From positions 1 through 46,256 of the forward strand of contig NZ_JAASTZ010000021.1 in NCBI RefSeq assembly GCF_014322765.1: DNA of 46,256 nt, given 5' to 3'. The translations under genes and the position numbers were made by a program. The notes under the pieces are model-generated. The model searched no databases and had not been told where the DNA came from. It was given only the letters and a program-made list of their open reading frames with translations. The stretch comes from Listeria immobilis (GTDB lineage Bacteria; Bacillota; Bacilli; Lactobacillales; Listeriaceae). Shown here piece by piece: positions 7,101-16,020 of this stretch (positions are counted from its first letter, which is position 1; each line of letters begins with the position of its first letter).

Positions 7101-9596
7101 TTACACCCCCTTTGCTTGTTCTAGGTCTAGTGCATTTTTCGTTATTTCACTTGTTTTATCCGTGGAACTACAAGCCGTTAGCCATTCATCGAAAAGAACA
7201 TCAATGACGATGGGCTGTGTTCGTCCCAGGTGGTCTTGATACAAACAAGTTCCTCGTTTAAGATTTTTTATCACCGCTTTATTGTCTTCGTTTATGTCTA
7301 AGTTTAAAGATTTCAAGGCTTCTAACTGTGCTTCTTCATCGTTTGGCCGAAAAACAAAACGGTGACTAATTAATGATTTTTTTCTTTCGTCATTAAATAC
7401 ACCACCACCCGATTGAGTAATGATGTATATATCAGTATTATTCGCTCTTCCTTTCGCCAAACTGTCGTCCATTTTTTCTTTCCCACTCGCTGTATTCTCT
7501 AGACCTGCTGCTTCATCAAAAATGATGGCTGCATCCTGGTCTTTGTCCGTAGAAAAAATATTCACCAGTTTATAAATATTTTCCATGATAACTTGAGAAG
7601 CTCGTTGGATAGGAGTTAATTTCGCATGTTGTTCGACTTCTTCTTTAGTTGGTAATTTTAACCCAGCGATACCTAAAACCGTGATGGGATTGTCAAAATT
7701 AATACATTGTGTCTCATCATTTCCAAATAACACACGGCCAATCGTATTATCGTATCCACCGATTAAATCGGCTAATTCAGCATCTGTTTTTCTGATTTCT
7801 TGGATGACCCGTAATAAGTTTTTAGGTGCATTTGCCTGGATAACGGTTTTAATTGCTCGTTGGATGGTCACTTTTTTCGCACTCGATGTCGCTGCATTAT
7901 TTTCTAATTCTCCTAATACTTCTAACGTTTCCCGTGCAACACTCTCTGCTTCTTCCCCTTTCAGGAAAATAAGTGGGTCTAATAAACCACGATTCTTTTC
8001 TTCCCCACTTAATCTCATAAAATTAATCCGTTCTACAAACTCGGCGAATTCTGGGATATTCCCATGTTCTTCTACTGCTTTTTCGAAGAAACGTTCTGTT
8101 TCATCTTTGGGATCCACGTAAAGCACTTTTTGACCTAAAGAAGGTAACCAACAGAATAAATACTTGACGGTCACACTCTTTCCTTGTCCTGGTGGACCAG
8201 TAATCATGGTATTCCCATTGGTAAATTGCGCCCCACTAATATCTTTTTTGGTCAACGTAGGATTTAACCACACGACTTTGGATGAATTATCTCTTGCTTC
8301 TTCGGCAGAACGATATTTTTTTTGTGTAATTAATCGGCCTATCGGTATGCCATAATTATTTCCGATGTTTCGTTCCAAATCTAAGCCTAACTCCCACAAA
8401 TAACCTGTAGATGGGTTTCGTTCAAATAATCGAAAGTCGTAAGGGGTAGCAAGTAATGACTGATGGAATAAAGTTAGTTGGTCTACTACTGGCTGATATA
8501 CTTTAAATTTGGTCGCTTGAATGGCGTATTGTAAGTCCTTGATTCTGTTGTTTAATTCTTCCAAACTCTCTCCACTAATAATAAATAGGATAGTCGACTT
8601 GGTTAATCGAAAATCTTTGTTTTTAATATCTCCTTGTAAATACCGGAGAGTTTCTTCTCCATTGACAAGTACTTCGTCTTCATCCAAGGGTTTGTCTGTT
8701 TGATTTCTGTCCTGTTCCTGGTAGTATAAACGGTTTCTAATTTTACTTACATTTTTCAAATCTTTTTCCACTTTACTAAAGCGAACGAATACTTGGGTTC
8801 TTATAGGAAAGGCTAAGGTATCTCTTAATATTTGAATAAATCCACTTCCTGCAAGACCTTCTGGTGTTTCTATGAGGGGTAGTGAGCTAATATAATGGGT
8901 TTTATCTAACTGTTCGATGGTGATATAACCCTTTTTATTGGTGATAATCCCTTCTTGTCTGTTAAAAGGGTGAATGTTCGCATGGGCTAAAATGGTTTTG
9001 TTGGTTGGATGAAAGTTGTAGTACATAATCCGGTTGATTTCTTCTTCCATCACTCGATCTAATGCTTTGTAATTTTGTAAATCACTATACAGCATTTTTT
9101 CTGTATTTTCGTAATGGGATAAAGGTTTCTTTTCACTCGTTGGATTACCAACCATCCTTTTTAATAACTGTTTAGCACCACGTTGAAATTCTTTGTAAAA
9201 ATCTAAAGGATCCACAATTTCCGCTGGTTTCGTCAACCTGATTTGTAAATACTGAACGTAATTGTTATTTTGTACTTCATGTTTCAGGACACTACTTGCT
9301 CTTTCCCAGTAAGTATCATAATAATTGGTTGCTTGTTTCGCTAATATCAAGTCTTTCGTTTTTTGGATATGTTGCTGCATATCATAGCCTTCTGGAATAT
9401 CAAAGAACTTGTAATCAAATTCATCATGCCCAAAAACACCTTTGCCATCCTCTATATACGACTCAAAAAAGGATGTACTATGGAGGGGATAATCTAGTTT
9501 AGCTAAGCGGTAAATCGCAAAAACTTCTCCGTCTTTCGTTAATATCATGTTCTTGTATATGCTTTCAATCGGGGATTCTACAATTCGTTCGGCCAC
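7101..9596 (-). CDS. VirB4-type conjugation ATPase (ConE/TcpF-like)
   Basis: About 831 residues. The N-terminal half is the VirB4/TraC-like domain and the C-terminal half an AAA_10 ATPase. Walker A TGPPGQGKSVTVKYL is near residue 463, Walker B AAIIFDEAAGLE near 694, and a conserved DIYIITQSGGG follows. It would power assembly or substrate movement in the transfer channel. I place the start at GTG 9596, with GAAGAAGG upstream and just after the tcpE-like stop. An in-frame ATG at 9620 would add eight residues and overlap the previous gene by 20 bp, but has no ribosome binding site. Order TcpC-TcpD-TcpE-VirB4-VirB6 matches ICEBs1 (conB-conG) and pCW3. Confidence 0.93.
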   Translation of the reverse strand: MAERIVESPIESIYKNMILTKDGEVFAIYRLAKLDYPLHSTSFFESYIEDGKGVFGHDEFDYKFFDIPEGYDMQQHIQKTKDLILAKQATNYYDTYWERASSVLKHEVQNNNYVQYLQIRLTKPAEIVDPLDFYKEFQRGAKQLLKRMVGNPTSEKKPLSHYENTEKMLYSDLQNYKALDRVMEEEINRIMYYNFHPTNKTILAHANIHPFNRQEGIITNKKGYITIEQLDKTHYISSLPLIETPEGLAGSGFIQILRDTLAFPIRTQVFVRFSKVEKDLKNVSKIRNRLYYQEQDRNQTDKPLDEDEVLVNGEETLRYLQGDIKNKDFRLTKSTILFIISGESLEELNNRIKDLQYAIQATKFKVYQPVVDQLTLFHQSLLATPYDFRLFERNPSTGYLWELGLDLERNIGNNYGIPIGRLITQKKYRSAEEARDNSSKVVWLNPTLTKKDISGAQFTNGNTMITGPPGQGKSVTVKYLFCWLPSLGQKVLYVDPKDETERFFEKAVEEHGNIPEFAEFVERINFMRLSGEEKNRGLLDPLIFLKGEEAESVARETLEVLGELENNAATSSAKKVTIQRAIKTVIQANAPKNLLRVIQEIRKTDAELADLIGGYDNTIGRVLFGNDETQCINFDNPITVLGIAGLKLPTKEEVEQHAKLTPIQRASQVIMENIYKLVNIFSTDKDQDAAIIFDEAAGLENTASGKEKMDDSLAKGRANNTDIYIITQSGGGVFNDERKKSLISHRFVFRPNDEEAQLEALKSLNLDINEDNKAVIKNLKRGTCLYQDHLGRTQPIVIDVLFDEWLTACSSTDKTSEITKNALDLEQAKGV

Positions 9597-9600
9597 TTTT

Positions 9601-9996
9601 TCACCTTCTTCCCGTATCATATTTCACGGTACAATCAAGCGGTATTTCTACTAGTTGGCCATGTTCGTATTGTCTATAGGTATTTTTCTTAAATCGAAAA
9701 CGATCAAGGAGATAGCTAAAAAAACTTTTTCTGTCCCAATTTAACGAAAACAATGTCCAAATAACCCCTCCAGTTAGAACTATCATAATCATCCAGCCTT
9801 TTTTTATGAGTGCCACTAAGCTAGCTACTCCTTGAATGTAAACAAAAATCCCAACTAGTATTAACACTAAAAATACAGATCCAATCACGATTAACTGTTG
9901 AATCGTGACTCCATCTTTCGCAAAAGGTATGGGAAACCCTTTGTAGGTGTATACTTTATGTTTTTGTTGAAGTATTCGTGTATAATCATATTCCAT
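9601..9996 (-). CDS. TcpE/ConD-like membrane protein
   Basis: A 131-residue TcpE-family protein. The N-terminal motif HKVYTYKGFPIPFAKDGV is followed by two hydrophobic helices (about residues 35-60 and 66-85). The conserved C-terminal stretch SFFSYLLDRFRFKKNTYRQY precedes a short soluble end. TcpE proteins localise other channel components at the membrane. The start chosen is the second ATG (9996), eight bases after AAAGGA; the upstream ATG at 10005 sits too close to that site. The stop overlaps the ribosome binding site of the VirB4 gene, so the two are probably coupled. Confidence 0.85.
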   Translation of the reverse strand: MEYDYTRILQQKHKVYTYKGFPIPFAKDGVTIQQLIVIGSVFLVLILVGIFVYIQGVASLVALIKKGWMIMIVLTGGVIWTLFSLNWDRKSFFSYLLDRFRFKKNTYRQYEHGQLVEIPLDCTVKYDTGRR

Positions 9997-10013
9997 AACC
10001 TTCATCCTTTCTA

Positions 10014-10050
10014 AAAAGAGACTAGTATCGAACAGACACTAGTCTCTTTT
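10014..10050. terminator. Perfect 13-bp hairpin between tcpE- and tcpD-like genes
   Basis: Arms AAAAGAGACTAGT (10014-10026) and ACTAGTCTCTTTT (10038-10050) are separated by 11 bases. T runs on both strands make it look like a bidirectional terminator, yet it sits inside the transfer operon. It could partially attenuate VirB4/VirB6/VirD4 expression or mark an RNA-processing site. Confidence 0.7.
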
Positions 10051-10059
10051 CTGTGTTTC

Positions 10060-10344
10060 CTAAGTCAAAAAGAAACGACACATTTCCATCACCGAATTTG
10101 GTTCTAAAGTAGATATATAACTCAATTTAAAAACGGTCTTGTTAAACCATTCACCTAACACATCTAAATTTTTAAACGCAATCATCAATCCAGCTACTAC
10201 AATAACAACCAAACCGGTAACAAAGGCTTTTCCCATGTTTTGAGTAGCTACATTCACTATGACAAGTACAATACCTATAATAGCCAACAATATACCTAAT
10301 TGCGTAAATACATTATCTCTAAGTGGTGCTAAATCTACTGGCAT
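10060..10344 (-). CDS. TcpD/ConC-like small membrane protein
   Basis: A 94-residue protein with two transmembrane helices (about residues 16-33, GILLAIIGIVLVIVNVAT, and 40-57, AFVTGLVVIVVAGLMIAF) and a short hydrophilic C-terminus. Size, topology and place between the TcpC- and TcpE-like genes match TcpD of pCW3 and ConC of ICEBs1. These are small essential or auxiliary membrane components whose exact role is unknown. The ATG has AGGAGG seven bases upstream. Sequence similarity within this family is low, so the call rests on position and topology. Confidence 0.7.
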   Translation of the reverse strand: MPVDLAPLRDNVFTQLGILLAIIGIVLVIVNVATQNMGKAFVTGLVVIVVAGLMIAFKNLDVLGEWFNKTVFKLSYISTLEPNSVMEMCRFFLT

Positions 10345-10355
10345 TTTTCGTCCTC

Positions 10356-11357
10356 CTAATTATTCATGTTATTCACAAAATAACTGTCTTTGTTTTGTCG
10401 CATTTGGAACGTGAAATACGAGGTTTGAGGGGCATTTTCCGTAAACGTGAAAGTATATGTCCCCTGTACCGTTATTTCTTTTCCATTTTTGACTACATTG
10501 GTAATGGTAGCATTTTGCAACGTACCACCATCTAACCCCTGTACAGCAGAGATTAAATACAAATTTGGGTCATTTTTACAATAAAGTTCTAAGAATTTTT
10601 GACTAAATGCTTCTACTTTCTGCTTTTCATCTGCATCTAATTCTGTTCCCTTCTTCGTAAAATAGTCCTCTTTGTTCTCTACACTGGTTTTTGGGGCTTT
10701 ATTTTCTTTGGTATTTAAATATTCTGGTATTTGTATGAAAATACTTTGGCCACTTTGATAAACTGCATACAAGGCTATTTCTGTTTCCTTTGTTTGACCA
10801 TTTTCTTGGAAACGAACATCATAAACGGTTCTATATAAACTTTTTTTCCCTTCTTCGGTGGTCACTTGTTGGTTCACTACATCTACCACAATACCGTCTC
10901 TTTTGACATCACTCGCCGTGTTCGACAAAAAGTTCACATCGACACCAGAAGCAAGGTTTCGTTTTAGTTGGTTCAATCGTTCATCTACAGCCTTATCCTC
11001 GCTAGGGTTAGAAAAAAAGGTTTGTAGCCACTTCTTGCCATCATAAGCCACCAAATCTCCTTCTTTTTGTTCTGCTTTGATACTTGTGGTGAGATCATTT
11101 GGATCGATTGCTTTTGAGTTGGCTACATCTACTATGGTGTCTAATCGGCCATAGGTCATCAGTAAAACCAGCGTGAGGGTAATAAAAAGGGTATAAAAAA
11201 AGACGGTGAGTCCATTTTGGAACCAACGTCTTTTAAACGGGATTTTTCTGGAGGAAGGCTTTTCTTCCTGTTTTTTGTTTGGTTTTTTCTTGGTGTTTTT
11301 CTTCTTCGGGGGGGCGCTCGGATGGATATTCTCCAAATGTATTTTTGGTTCATTCAT
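10356..11357 (-). CDS. TcpC/ConB-like bitopic channel protein
   Basis: A 333-residue protein. A basic cytoplasmic N-terminus of about 45 residues (PPKKKNTKKKPNKKQEEKP) precedes one transmembrane helix (about 50-69, LTVFFYTLFITLTLVLLMTYG). A large extracytoplasmic region follows, consistent with the two NTF2-like domains of TcpC (a VirB8-like fold). The C-terminal part NATITNVVKNGKEITVQGTY then FTFQMRQNKDSYFV resembles the second such domain. TcpC interacts with the hydrolase and ATPase components in pCW3. Its ATG overlaps the preceding small gene by 8 bp. Confidence 0.82.
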   Translation of the reverse strand: MNEPKIHLENIHPSAPPKKKNTKKKPNKKQEEKPSSRKIPFKRRWFQNGLTVFFYTLFITLTLVLLMTYGRLDTIVDVANSKAIDPNDLTTSIKAEQKEGDLVAYDGKKWLQTFFSNPSEDKAVDERLNQLKRNLASGVDVNFLSNTASDVKRDGIVVDVVNQQVTTEEGKKSLYRTVYDVRFQENGQTKETEIALYAVYQSGQSIFIQIPEYLNTKENKAPKTSVENKEDYFTKKGTELDADEKQKVEAFSQKFLELYCKNDPNLYLISAVQGLDGGTLQNATITNVVKNGKEITVQGTYTFTFTENAPQTSYFTFQMRQNKDSYFVNNMNN

Positions 11358-11622
11358 TTACTAACCCAATCCTTTGCAGAAGTTCTTTCGGTACTTTATC
11401 AGAAATAATCACTTCATTCACAATCATTCCGGCACCTTCTAAGAAGTATAAAGCTCGTTGATAATTGGCTTTGTTTCCTGCTTGCTTACTGTAATCTTGA
11501 TAGTAAACTTGTCTTCCTATGACCAGTTCTTTCTCTTGAATACCTTGTAAAATAGCATTTCTTACGGCTTCATAGCCAGTTAGTTTTCTTTTCGGTTCAT
11601 AAGATTGGTTGAATTCTTCCAT
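11350..11622 (-). CDS. Small soluble protein in transfer operon, unknown
   Basis: 90 residues with no signal peptide or membrane helix. The sequence YEAVRNAILQGIQEKELVIGRQVYYQ, then NYQRALYFLEGAGMIV, could form a small winged-helix-like or helical domain, but I do not recognise a family. The ATG follows AGAAGGGA. The gene overlaps the TcpC-like gene by 8 bp, so translation is probably coupled. Position suggests a cytoplasmic accessory or regulatory role in transfer. Confidence 0.6.
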   Translation of the reverse strand: MEEFNQSYEPKRKLTGYEAVRNAILQGIQEKELVIGRQVYYQDYSKQAGNKANYQRALYFLEGAGMIVNEVIISDKVPKELLQRIGLVNE

Positions 11623-11637
11623 GTTATTAGTCCCTTC

Positions 11638-12204
11638 TTATTTCGTATTCCCAACTGGTGTAATGATTACTTCATTCATTTTCCAGTGGTTATCTTCACT
11701 CGTAAACAGAAAACGCACATAATTGGTTTGTTCATACGATTTCCCATTCACAGTGACTCTATTCGTGATGATGTTCACCACGGTTGGATGGAAGAAGCGT
11801 TCTTTGTTGTAGTAAGATTCTTGACTGATTAAAGTACTTCTAGCAGAACTATCACTTATCCCAGCTGCTTCCTCCATCTTTGCTTGAAATTCTTTCGTCA
11901 CTAATGGATAAATATGTTGAAATTGTTCTTCTGTACTACTATACGTAAAATAAGCTTCGATCAATTGTTGATTACTTGCTCGCACTTCTTTTTCTTTGAT
12001 AACTTCTTCGTTATTCGTTGTTTCCTGATTCGTTTTCTTTTCTCCAGTAATTTCAATGGGTTCTTGTTCGGCTGTTTGCTTCTTTTTCGTCCTCTTTTCC
12101 GTTTTTGTTTCTTCGTTGTTATCAGCAGATGTAACAAAATAAAAAATGGCTCCTGCAAATACAAAAAGAAGAACGGCTATACTAATAAGTAATCCTTTTT
12201 TCAT
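11638..12204 (-). CDS. Membrane-anchored protein with NTF2-like region, transfer operon
   Basis: 188 residues. An N-terminal anchor (about 4-26, GLLISIAVLLFVFAGAIFYF) is followed by a charged, low-complexity linker rich in Lys/Glu/Thr (about 28-80). A folded extracytoplasmic domain of about 110 residues ends NYVRFLFTSEDNHWKMNEVII. That ending is reminiscent of NTF2/VirB8-like folds in conjugation proteins, so it may be an extra VirB8-type subunit. The ribosome binding site is GGAGGTAACG just upstream. Function is inferred from topology and neighbours. Confidence 0.6.
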   Translation of the reverse strand: MKKGLLISIAVLLFVFAGAIFYFVTSADNNEETKTEKRTKKKQTAEQEPIEITGEKKTNQETTNNEEVIKEKEVRASNQQLIEAYFTYSSTEEQFQHIYPLVTKEFQAKMEEAAGISDSSARSTLISQESYYNKERFFHPTVVNIITNRVTVNGKSYEQTNYVRFLFTSEDNHWKMNEVIITPVGNTK

Positions 12205-12217
12205 CGTTACCTCCTAA

Positions 12218-13216
12218 CTATGGTTTCACACGTCCAAATCCTGCAAAATGTTGCTTCCAGTAGCCAGCAGCGTAATTATGATAGCCAATGCCACTACTAT
12301 TCGAGTCAAACATTTTCGTTTCACTGACAACAATCCCTACATGGCTTATATGGTTGGCTCCACCATATGTGCCTTTGAAAAAGATGAGGTCGCCAGCTTT
12401 CACATCTTTTGCTTCTATCCGTTGGGTGGCTGAATATTGTTCTGTCGCTGTACGTGGAACGCTAACCCCTGCTTTTTTAAAAGACCACTGGACTAAGCCG
12501 GAACAATCGAATCCAACTTCTGGCGTGCTTCCTCCCCACGTATACACCCATCCTTCGTATTTCGTCGCTTCACGCATGACAGCATCAAAATAACTTATTT
12601 TATCTCCAATGACTTCTACATCTGCTGAATTTCCAGCAGTACAGTTTTTGGATAAACCACCAAAATTTTCCGCAATGGAATAAACAGTAGGTATCCAATT
12701 CGCATTTAAATTAGTTGGGTCGTTACTAGCACCGACAGGCGCATAAACAGCCCCTAATTTTTCAATGGTATCTAATCCATCCACAACAATGCGATTATGA
12801 AGCGTTTGTGCCATCGCTGCTAATCCATCATCGAGTGTCGCAAACGTCTTCACTGTGGCCATTCCTGTGGCCGTATCCATGAGGCCTCCTGGGTTGTTTT
12901 TAACCGTCACTGCCTTACTACTTCCCCAAGCTGTTTCGCTCATGGCAATAGAAGCAAACAGTACGGGATCAATGCCTTGTTGTTCTGCTAGTGTGAGAAA
13001 AACATCTGCTTTATCTTTAAAAACCCCTGCTTTTTCAAACCCTACTTCCCATTTTTCGGAATCCACGGTGCCAGTAATCGAGCAACCTCCACCCGAAGCT
13101 GTATTATCGTCTTCTTCTGAAAACAAGGTCGCTCCACCAAGTAACATAAATAAGAGCATAACGCCTAGTAAAGGGACTAATGCTAGGATGACGTATAGTT
13201 TGGCTTTTTTCTTCAT
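12218..13216 (-). CDS. Two-domain peptidoglycan hydrolase (CwlT/TcpG-like)
   Basis: 332 residues with an N-terminal membrane anchor (about 6-30). A lysozyme/glucosaminidase-like domain follows (KADVFLTLAEQQGIDPVLF, then SETAWGSSKAVTVKNNPGG, with Glu as probable catalytic acid). The C-terminal domain is NlpC/P60: catalytic Cys in FDCSGLVQWSF near residue 236, His in HISHVGIVV and a third polar residue in GYHNY. Such enzymes cut both glycan and stem peptide to open the wall for the conjugation channel; CwlT of ICEBs1 has the same pairing. It lies upstream of tcpC as part of the mating-channel operon. Confidence 0.9.
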   Translation of the reverse strand: MKKKAKLYVILALVPLLGVMLLFMLLGGATLFSEEDDNTASGGGCSITGTVDSEKWEVGFEKAGVFKDKADVFLTLAEQQGIDPVLFASIAMSETAWGSSKAVTVKNNPGGLMDTATGMATVKTFATLDDGLAAMAQTLHNRIVVDGLDTIEKLGAVYAPVGASNDPTNLNANWIPTVYSIAENFGGLSKNCTAGNSADVEVIGDKISYFDAVMREATKYEGWVYTWGGSTPEVGFDCSGLVQWSFKKAGVSVPRTATEQYSATQRIEAKDVKAGDLIFFKGTYGGANHISHVGIVVSETKMFDSNSSGIGYHNYAAGYWKQHFAGFGRVKP

Positions 13217-13217
13217 T

Positions 13218-14483
13218 CTATTTCACCGATTCAGTCACCGTAATTTGTCGAGTTTTCGTGGTTTCTACGCCATATTGATTCGTTGCTTGGTACTCAATCG
13301 TATACACCCCTGGAACAGCTGTATCAACTTCACCAGTGACGGTGTACTCGATGTTTCCATAAATATCTTGCACTTCTACCCCTTCTCGTGGATCAAAAGT
13401 GGTTCCAACAGGGATTTCCAGGTCAGTAATTCCATAAAAGGTTGGTGCTTCTGCTTGGACGGTCATCGTAACAGTTTTTTTTGTTTCTTCTCCAAAGCGA
13501 TCCTTCACGGAATATTCTAAGGTATATTCTCCTGGTGTTTGTGTGTCTACATCCCCTACCACCGTGATACTACTGGTTAAGTCTCCTTCTTCCGTATCCT
13601 CTGCCATAACCCCTTGTAATGGGTCAAAGGCTTCTGTTACAGGAAGGACTTTATCTTCTACACCTGTTAAGGTTGGGGCATCGTTCACTACTTGGACAGA
13701 GACATCCATCGAAACCACCACGCCATGATTAGCTACTTCTACATGAATAGTCTGATTTCCTAATTGCGAGGTATCTACAGCAGTACTAGTAATTTGACTC
13801 GTGATGTCTTCTCCCTTTTCATCGGTTGCTGTCGCATAGTCCTGGATGTCAAAACTAGAAAGCGCATGAATGGTGATACTTTCCGGTACAGTTAAGTAAG
13901 CTTCATAGGTTGGTTCTGGATCAGGTATTGGGTCGGGTGTTGGCTCTGGAATGGGCGTTGGATCTGGTGTTGGTTCCGGTACTGGTGTTGGAATAGGCGT
14001 TGGTATTGGTTCAGGTGTTGGCGTATCCTTTGGTTCTTCTGGTGTTGGGTCTATCGTAGCCACAGGTTCGATGTTTTTTTCCACTGGTGTATTATCTATG
14101 GCCGTTGCTATAATCGTTGCTTGTTTTTTCTTCGCTTCTGTTACTTGATTCGTTAATTCCGTTAACGCTGCTGTTTTTTCTTGCTGATTTTTAACGGCTT
14201 CTGTTGGATGATTATTCTCAAATAGTTGGCCAGTATCATAAGCGATGAAGTGCTCTTCTTGAAACGGATTCTTCGTACTTGCTTCCTTTTTTTGAAAAGG
14301 AGAGGTCTTTTTTTCTTTCGCTTGAAAAGGGTTCTTTTCCTTTTTTTGGATGGATTGGTTTTCAGCCGTTTTGACTTGCGTAACATCGCCTTCTGCTATC
14401 CCCAAGTAAGCCCCTATACCAGTAGCACTTAAAACGGCAGTACAAAGCCCAGCAATAGCAATATTTCTTTTTTTCTTGTTCAC
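13218..14483 (-). CDS. Surface protein with Pro-rich stalk and three Ig-like domains
   Basis: 421 residues. A signal/anchor sequence at 7-27 (IAIAGLCTAVLSATGIGAYLG) is followed by a charged region with repeated NPFQxKEKK-like motifs (about 50-75). A Pro-Glu-Thr-Asp stalk follows (PTPEPIPTPIPTPVPEPTP, about 150-195), then three tandem Ig-like repeats of about 75 residues. The last two carry the DUF5011-type pattern ITDLEIPVGTTFDP and VDTAVPGVYTIEYQATNQYG. There is no LPxTG at the C-terminus, so it would be held by the N-terminal helix. It may be an extracellular adhesin or a wall-spanning spacer of the channel. It is 1 bp from the hydrolase gene, implying joint function. Confidence 0.75.
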   Translation of the reverse strand: MNKKKRNIAIAGLCTAVLSATGIGAYLGIAEGDVTQVKTAENQSIQKKEKNPFQAKEKKTSPFQKKEASTKNPFQEEHFIAYDTGQLFENNHPTEAVKNQQEKTAALTELTNQVTEAKKKQATIIATAIDNTPVEKNIEPVATIDPTPEEPKDTPTPEPIPTPIPTPVPEPTPDPTPIPEPTPDPIPDPEPTYEAYLTVPESITIHALSSFDIQDYATATDEKGEDITSQITSTAVDTSQLGNQTIHVEVANHGVVVSMDVSVQVVNDAPTLTGVEDKVLPVTEAFDPLQGVMAEDTEEGDLTSSITVVGDVDTQTPGEYTLEYSVKDRFGEETKKTVTMTVQAEAPTFYGITDLEIPVGTTFDPREGVEVQDIYGNIEYTVTGEVDTAVPGVYTIEYQATNQYGVETTKTRQITVTESVK

Positions 14484-14503
14484 ACATTTTCACTCCTTTA
14501 AAT

Positions 14504-15496
14504 TTACAAATCTAGTAATGCTTCCTTGTCTTGATATAATAAATCTATTTCTTTTTGAATCGCTTTTTCATTTTTAATGGGGTCTTTTTGTAAATCTTTG
14601 ATTTTCTTTTCTCGGTTGGTAATAGAAAGCGTTAATTGTTCAAAATGGGCAATCCGTTTTTCTAGGTCTAGGTTCTCTGTCTTTTGCGCTATTTCTTTTG
14701 CTGCTGCCAGATCCTTGTTTTTTAAATAGGCATACCCTACAATCGCTAACCGTTCGGAATCTTTCTCTATGTTGGAGGGCATTTTTTCATAGGCTTTTAA
14801 CGTCGCTTGATAATCACTAGCTAATACCGCTTGATCAAAGTCACTCGTTTTACTTGGGTACGTGTCATTGTATGTTTGGTACACCTTCTTGTCCTGTTCC
14901 CCTCCAGTCATTGCTTGATGGAACAGTTTTTCCCGAATGATCGCTTGTTTTTCAGGATAAGCCTTAGCTGCTTGCTTGTATTTTTTTTCTTTCATTAAAG
15001 TAGCATATGCAGGTTTTTCTTTGGCTTCTGGCTGTATCATGTAAATCGTGAGTCCCACCATTCCTAAAACAAAAAGGCACAAAAAAAGAACCCCCATCCT
15101 TTTTTGGGATAGTGTGGGAACTTTTCGTTCCTTCCTTCTCTTTTCTTGTTTTTCTTTTTTAGGTCGCCTTTCTTTGTTAGCACTCGTTTTCATTTTCGGT
15201 CGTTTGTAGTTGATTTGTTCTTCAAACCAAGTAAGAAATGCCTCTGCTTCTTCTTTTCCATGTAATTCTTTTTGTAATATCTCATGAAAATCAAACAGAT
15301 CATAAGGAAAGTGGAGCCTGGACTCGTACACTACTTTTTCATGAGATAACAGCTGATAACTACAACTTGCTTCATGAGATCGAGACAATAATTCTTCATT
15401 TTTTCGCTCACAAAGTGCCTGGGCTTTGTTGTAATCAAGCTTTAGTCCTTCTTGTATATCCATCTCCTCTCCATCTAAAAAAATAATCTCTAACAT
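14504..15496 (-). CDS. Bitopic membrane protein with TPR-like extracellular part (EssB-like layout)
   Basis: 330 residues. A soluble N-terminal domain of about 100 residues (MLEIIFLDGEEMDIQEG...) precedes a very basic linker (RRPKKEKQEKRRKERK), one transmembrane helix (about 136-157, GVLFLCLFVLGMVGLTIYMI) and a helical C-terminal domain. The helical repeats include YATLMKEKKYKQAAKAY and SDYQATLKAYEKM, resembling TPR-like units. This architecture recalls EssB/YukC of type VII secretion, but it lies in a conjugation operon and I see no specific motif. The ATG at 15496 follows GGAGGTGGC; a longer GTG start would overlap that site. Confidence 0.6.
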   Translation of the reverse strand: MLEIIFLDGEEMDIQEGLKLDYNKAQALCERKNEELLSRSHEASCSYQLLSHEKVVYESRLHFPYDLFDFHEILQKELHGKEEAEAFLTWFEEQINYKRPKMKTSANKERRPKKEKQEKRRKERKVPTLSQKRMGVLFLCLFVLGMVGLTIYMIQPEAKEKPAYATLMKEKKYKQAAKAYPEKQAIIREKLFHQAMTGGEQDKKVYQTYNDTYPSKTSDFDQAVLASDYQATLKAYEKMPSNIEKDSERLAIVGYAYLKNKDLAAAKEIAQKTENLDLEKRIAHFEQLTLSITNREKKIKDLQKDPIKNEKAIQKEIDLLYQDKEALLDL

Positions 15497-15538
15497 AATA
15501 GCCACCTCCTAACCTTTTTCCTCCTTTTTACTGCTTAC

Positions 15539-15961
15539 TCACCTACTGTCTAATTGTTTCTCCAGTTTTTTTCTGGTTTTTTCCTTCGCCAGTGTTTCTT
15601 CCATTTCGTGTAAGGTGACTTTTTCATGTATCACTTCTTTTCTTTTGTTCGTCTTTTCGTTGACACCAATATAACTAATCTCTGTTTGGAAAAAGGAATT
15701 CGTATATTCCCATGTTTTCAATTGATAATGCTCTCCCAATTCCACTTGTATATAGTGGGGAGCAATTTCTTCGATTTCTTCATCCGATGCCCGAATCAGA
15801 CCATTTACCACCGATAAAAATAAGAAAACGATCATTCCAATAAAAAGAAGGGGTAGTCCATAATATAAGATATTATCTCCTAATTCACTGAAAATTTTAC
15901 TTCTTTTTGCTTTTTTCGCATGTCTCCCTAGCTTTTTCTCTTCCTCTTGGATAGGATCCAT
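15539..15961 (-). CDS. Small bitopic membrane protein, transfer operon
   Basis: 140 residues. The N-terminal ~25 residues are basic (KKLGRHAKKAKRSK). A single transmembrane helix follows (about 34-53, YGLPLLFIGMIVFLFLSVV), then an extracellular domain of ~85 residues ending in a charged helix. Family unknown. It is the second gene of the transfer operon, with 38 bp and a clear GGAGG before the next gene. A structural role in the mating channel is inferred from position. Confidence 0.6.
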   Translation of the reverse strand: MDPIQEEEKKLGRHAKKAKRSKIFSELGDNILYYGLPLLFIGMIVFLFLSVVNGLIRASDEEIEEIAPHYIQVELGEHYQLKTWEYTNSFFQTEISYIGVNEKTNKRKEVIHEKVTLHEMEETLAKEKTRKKLEKQLDSR

Positions 15962-16020
15962 CCAAATCCACTCCTTTCTTCCTGATCCAACAATTTTTTA
16001 AGGAGCGTATTTCCTTTTAT

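Noticed and set aside
14504-15496. True type VII EssB
   Set aside because: Only the general layout (soluble domain, one helix, helical repeats) matches; it sits in a conjugation operon and no other type VII apparatus gene is present.
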